Shown here one piece after another: positions 60,851-64,000 of a DNA stretch of 64,000 nucleotides (positions are counted from its first letter, which is position 1; every line of letters starts with the position of its first letter). Where the stretch lies: NCBI GenBank assembly GCA_030765045.1, contig CM060966.1, positions 59,645,022 to 59,709,021 on the forward strand, read 5' to 3'. Both the position numbers and the translations under genes were made by a program. The stretch comes from Tenodera sinensis (lineage: Eukaryota; Arthropoda; Insecta; Mantodea; Mantidae). The notes below the pieces were generated by a model. The model was given only the letters and a program-made list of their open reading frames with translations. It did no database searches and was not told the DNA's origin.

Positions 60851-63800
60851 TAATTCCCTAAACACGGATAATGACTAGTCTTGAGAGATCATACTAATTA
60901 AGTTGTTTGCATATTGTTGAGATACTCAATTTATTATTTTATTTCACCCTAATACATTTTGAAGTCTGGGTTTGTTCATCCAACATTTTAATATCTTGCA
61001 CTTTCAGTTCATTTCAATTATACTTTTTGTGGTTACAGTCCTCTGTTCAAGAGATATTTATACACATAGCAATCAAAGTTCCGCTCTAATTTTTTGGAGT
61101 AGCATAAATGCTTAGTAAATAAAGTTTCACAAATACTTCTGGCTCAGAGTTACGTTAAACATATATGAACCTACGCTTAATAAGAATTAAAATGTGATAA
61201 AGTTATGAAACTAATAGGCTTGCGCAGTTTTCATTAAGTAATTGGTGGGCGAACGTCAACCAAATACAGACGAGATTTCACTAAGTATCCTCTCATCAAA
61301 TATTTGCCGTATAACAAAGCTTTCTTTGCTATCACTGATAACAAGTATTGATTTTTATAGAACTATGGCTTTTGATCTGTCTGTTCCTGTGTTACTCATC
61401 ATTGGGTTAAATATAGGTGCAAGCAATATTTCTCTTGAGAACCACCAGACCTTTCTGTTGTAACGCGAAGAATACTTTCTCCCCTTCGTAATTATCAATT
61501 TGGTATATTAGTTTTGTTTATCGTAGGAATATTTCCTTACAACTTAATCGTTATGTGATTTCCTAGTGTCCCATTATCCTTATATTACAATTATGTATGT
61601 GAGTGTATTTAATATAAAATACTAGAAATAACATAAGTAGTATTTTTTTTAAAAAAAAAAAAACTTATTTATCTATTTCTGAATCATATTTTGGCGTTAA
61701 TTAAACTCCAACCATTTAGTCAACTTTTAATTAACTTTAATTTCCTATAACAAGATTCATGTCATAATTGTGAATTACGTGGTACACATAATAGAGTGCA
61801 AACCTACAAGGTAACACAAATAAAAATATAGTGACGACCAAGAAAGAAAAGCACACACTCACATATTCAGTTTTATTGTTTTTGCGAGCTATAAACCTTC
61901 TGTGTATAAGGCTATGTAATTTCTCCCGCTCTTGGGGAATAATTTGTTCAATACTTACTGAACGAACCTAAAGGAAAGTGAAAAATAAACAACATATTAA
62001 AACGAAAACACAAAAGGTGCCTTTCGAAATACTGCATTATTATCCTACATTGTTAAGTTAATTATCTCCGTATTAACAGTTCACTACAGATCTTGCTGAA
62101 CATATGAATAGTTTTCAGTTTAACCTTACTGTAATTACGTACATCACTTGTCGGTTCCTATTTATTCTAACAATTTTAAATTACGAGCAAGTTCATATAT
62201 CAATTACTAGACTTTTATGTATGAAATACAGGTTATACTACTGAAAAGTATTTTACAATTGTTATAATAATCACTTTAAAAGAATCCATCAGTATGCTTA
62301 ATTTTAAGTACTCTAAATAGCATAAATACAGGCAAATGTCGAAGGAACAAAATGTTTTCTTTATTTTCCATTTATAAGCAGATAAATAATTGCATTTATT
62401 TTTAGTCTAGGATAATAGAAATGGCTTTTCTTCCAAAGTAGATAAATTATTGTCGCCTAATGTATACGCGTTACTGCACTATAAACCTAAATATATAAAT
62501 TTGAAAACATGGACTATACCGAAATATCATACAAATTAACTTCATTAATGGTACTCTTGATACCTAATGTTGGCTACCCCTTTCATTTACCTTTAGAGTG
62601 TACTACTAACACCTAATAATCTGATGTGTTCTACGGTACGTTTCATGAGTTACATCTATTTCTAAAACTATTTACGAAGTTCGTCTGTTTTTCTACCACG
62701 CTTATGACGAATTTATTAAGATAAAGGGAAAATGTACGCAATAGCGTAGCAAAATATTCATTCAGTTTATCAATAGTGGACTGAGATAATTTTATTTTAA
62801 CGTTCCATTAGGATTTTCCTTAGATTTCTAATAGACTGCGGTAATCTTCACACAATTTTGAGATTTAAGTGAAATTTGTTTTGGAGTTACAAATTTTGAA
62901 AGTTAAAGCCACTACGGTGACGAGAATTATATGCATAAATATTTGGTTTCAATTTGAAAGTATGTGGCACACTAAATATTAAACTATCAGATATATGTGG
63001 AATCAATTAGGATTATGTTACACATCTGTTAATTTCCATATTAGTAATTCTGATTTTTCTATTTACTTTTTTGAAGATTATCCTGTGAATATGATGCATT
63101 TACACAAGAATTGACGACACGAAACAGAATAATTGAGTCAAAATTAACCTGCTTCTTTTTCTTTCAAAAATTATAGATTTACAGAAAACAAAAGATTAAA
63201 TCCTGCCATGGATTAAAAAAATGTGCATTTACATTAGAACATTTGAATTCCTTCCTTACATAAACCTTGTATTCTAAACACTATATCTGTATAACTCGAC
63301 CACAATATTATCTCATTCAGGTGATGTACCTTTTGGAGGTGTGCAAATGCACATTCCTTCAAGGCCAAGTACAAAATATAAGTACGACTCACTGAGTCGT
63401 CTTCCTCCAGTATTTCCGTAAAACACTCAAATACGCGATAATACATATAATAGCGTGACATTAAAAGGTGTTACTTATTTTTCAGATCAGTCTAAGACAA
63501 AACTCTCATTTGATATTATTTTCTTCTGCACTTACTCGTACGTAATAGGCATTTGGTATCAACCCTATATTTGTACTAAAATAAGGTAACATTGAGGTTT
63601 TTATTCTGATGTTTTGATGCCAAAGGTTCAAAACTTGGTACGTGTATAATTTACCCCCCTTACACAATTTCGAAGTGACTTCGTTCTATTATATGACTGA
63701 ACCAAAATACATAAACTTTTCGTCATGTTCTGATTACCAAGTTAGTTGCGTAGGTCGTATTTTCGATACCATCAGTAATGTACTCATAATTAAAATATTT

Positions 63801-63881
63801 TAATTTGCTAGGTTTGTTACCCAGTTCATCTTAGCCTCTGTCATGTTTCACTTTTGACACCTTCACAAAAGCTCAACTTAC
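60851..63881. other. AT-rich presumed intronic or intergenic sequence
   Basis: About 3 kb with no recognised gene, repeat family or RNA. Short frames (for example 61,242-61,463 plus and 63,234-63,461 minus) show no motif. A homopolymer T/A junction lies at 61,637-61,663. Confidence 0.5.
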
Positions 63882-63986
63882 CTCCAACATGTGTTTTCAC
63901 AGCATTGCGTATATCCTGGCGCACATTGAACACTAGTGCCTTTGTATTATCCCTTGTTACTGTATGCCCAGCACAAGAAGGCGAGG
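63882..63986 (-). CDS. Possible host exon with splice donor, partial
   Basis: On the minus strand an open frame reads SCAGHTVTRDNTKALVFNVR then QDIRNAVKTHVG and stops at a consensus donor (GGAG|GTAAGT). A stop codon just upstream (about 63,987) is followed by AG, which could be the acceptor (CCTAAG|CC), or the exon may differ at that side. Composition is protein-like but no family is recognised. The exon ends in phase 1, and joining to the myosin exon at 31,128 keeps the frame (one chance in three). It could be an upstream exon of that gene or belong to another gene. Confidence 0.35.
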
Positions 63987-64000
63987 CTTAGGAATGTGTA

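Noticed and set aside
63234..63461. 75-codon minus-strand ORF ending in GIQMF
   Set aside because: Protein-like at first sight, but no splice sites, family motif or neighbouring exon support it.

Overview
The window reads as nuclear DNA of an insect or other arthropod with a large, repeat-rich genome. The signs are TTAGG-type repeats (the ancestral arthropod telomere motif), non-LTR retrotransposons of several clades, BEL/Pao, Penelope-like and hAT remnants, tRNA-derived SINE-like pieces, and GT-AG splice sites beside the only host-like coding sequence. No bacterial operon, rRNA or CRISPR array was seen. The exact lineage cannot be settled from this sequence; Polyneoptera is a guess.

Layout. 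1-9.6 kb is a graveyard of decayed elements: an internally deleted hAT, a Jockey-like LINE carrying a nested fold-back insertion, an R2-like RT fragment, a SINE-like piece, a hypothetical ORF, a LINE ORF1 and the gag-protease half of a BEL/Pao element. 9,619-28,307 is one 18.7-kb insertion bounded by a perfect 6-bp target-site duplication (CATTGG) and starting 5'-AG, as Polinton/Maverick elements do. It is an almost perfect giant palindrome. Two 1219-residue protein-primed-type DNA polymerase B genes, differing at 3 residues, point outward from a unique 545-bp GC-rich centre. Each arm also holds a small ORF for a one-helix membrane protein, arrays of promoter-side repeats, a row of five tRNA T-arm-like motifs and an outer field of TTAGG-type repeats in telomere orientation. 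No integrase, capsid, protease or packaging ATPase is present. This PolB-only palindromic Polinton-like element is the main discovery candidate.

28.3-36.6 kb holds LINE fragments, SINE-like sequence, an R1-clade LINE with an in-frame deletion of its RT core, and one convincing host exon (31,001-31,128, minus strand) for the N-terminus of a class I unconventional myosin. From 36.6 to 52.85 kb runs a 16.2-kb ACT trinucleotide array, pure for about 15.9 kb, that starts where a decayed LINE 3' end stops. 54-56 kb is a Penelope-like element with its pLTR-like direct repeats and hammerhead-like motifs. 56.2-58.05 kb is an ORF1-only zinc-knuckle element ending in a 300-bp ATT array. 58.8-59.4 kb is a palindromic pair of a dispersed repeat also seen at 4.2 kb. 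The rest, to 64 kb, is AT-rich with no recognised gene, except a possible exon with a good splice donor at the right edge whose phase matches the myosin exon.

How it fits together (inference): much of the window may be intron sequence of one minus-strand myosin-I gene, loaded with transposons. The palindromic element and the microsatellite array would then be intronic insertions or expansions.
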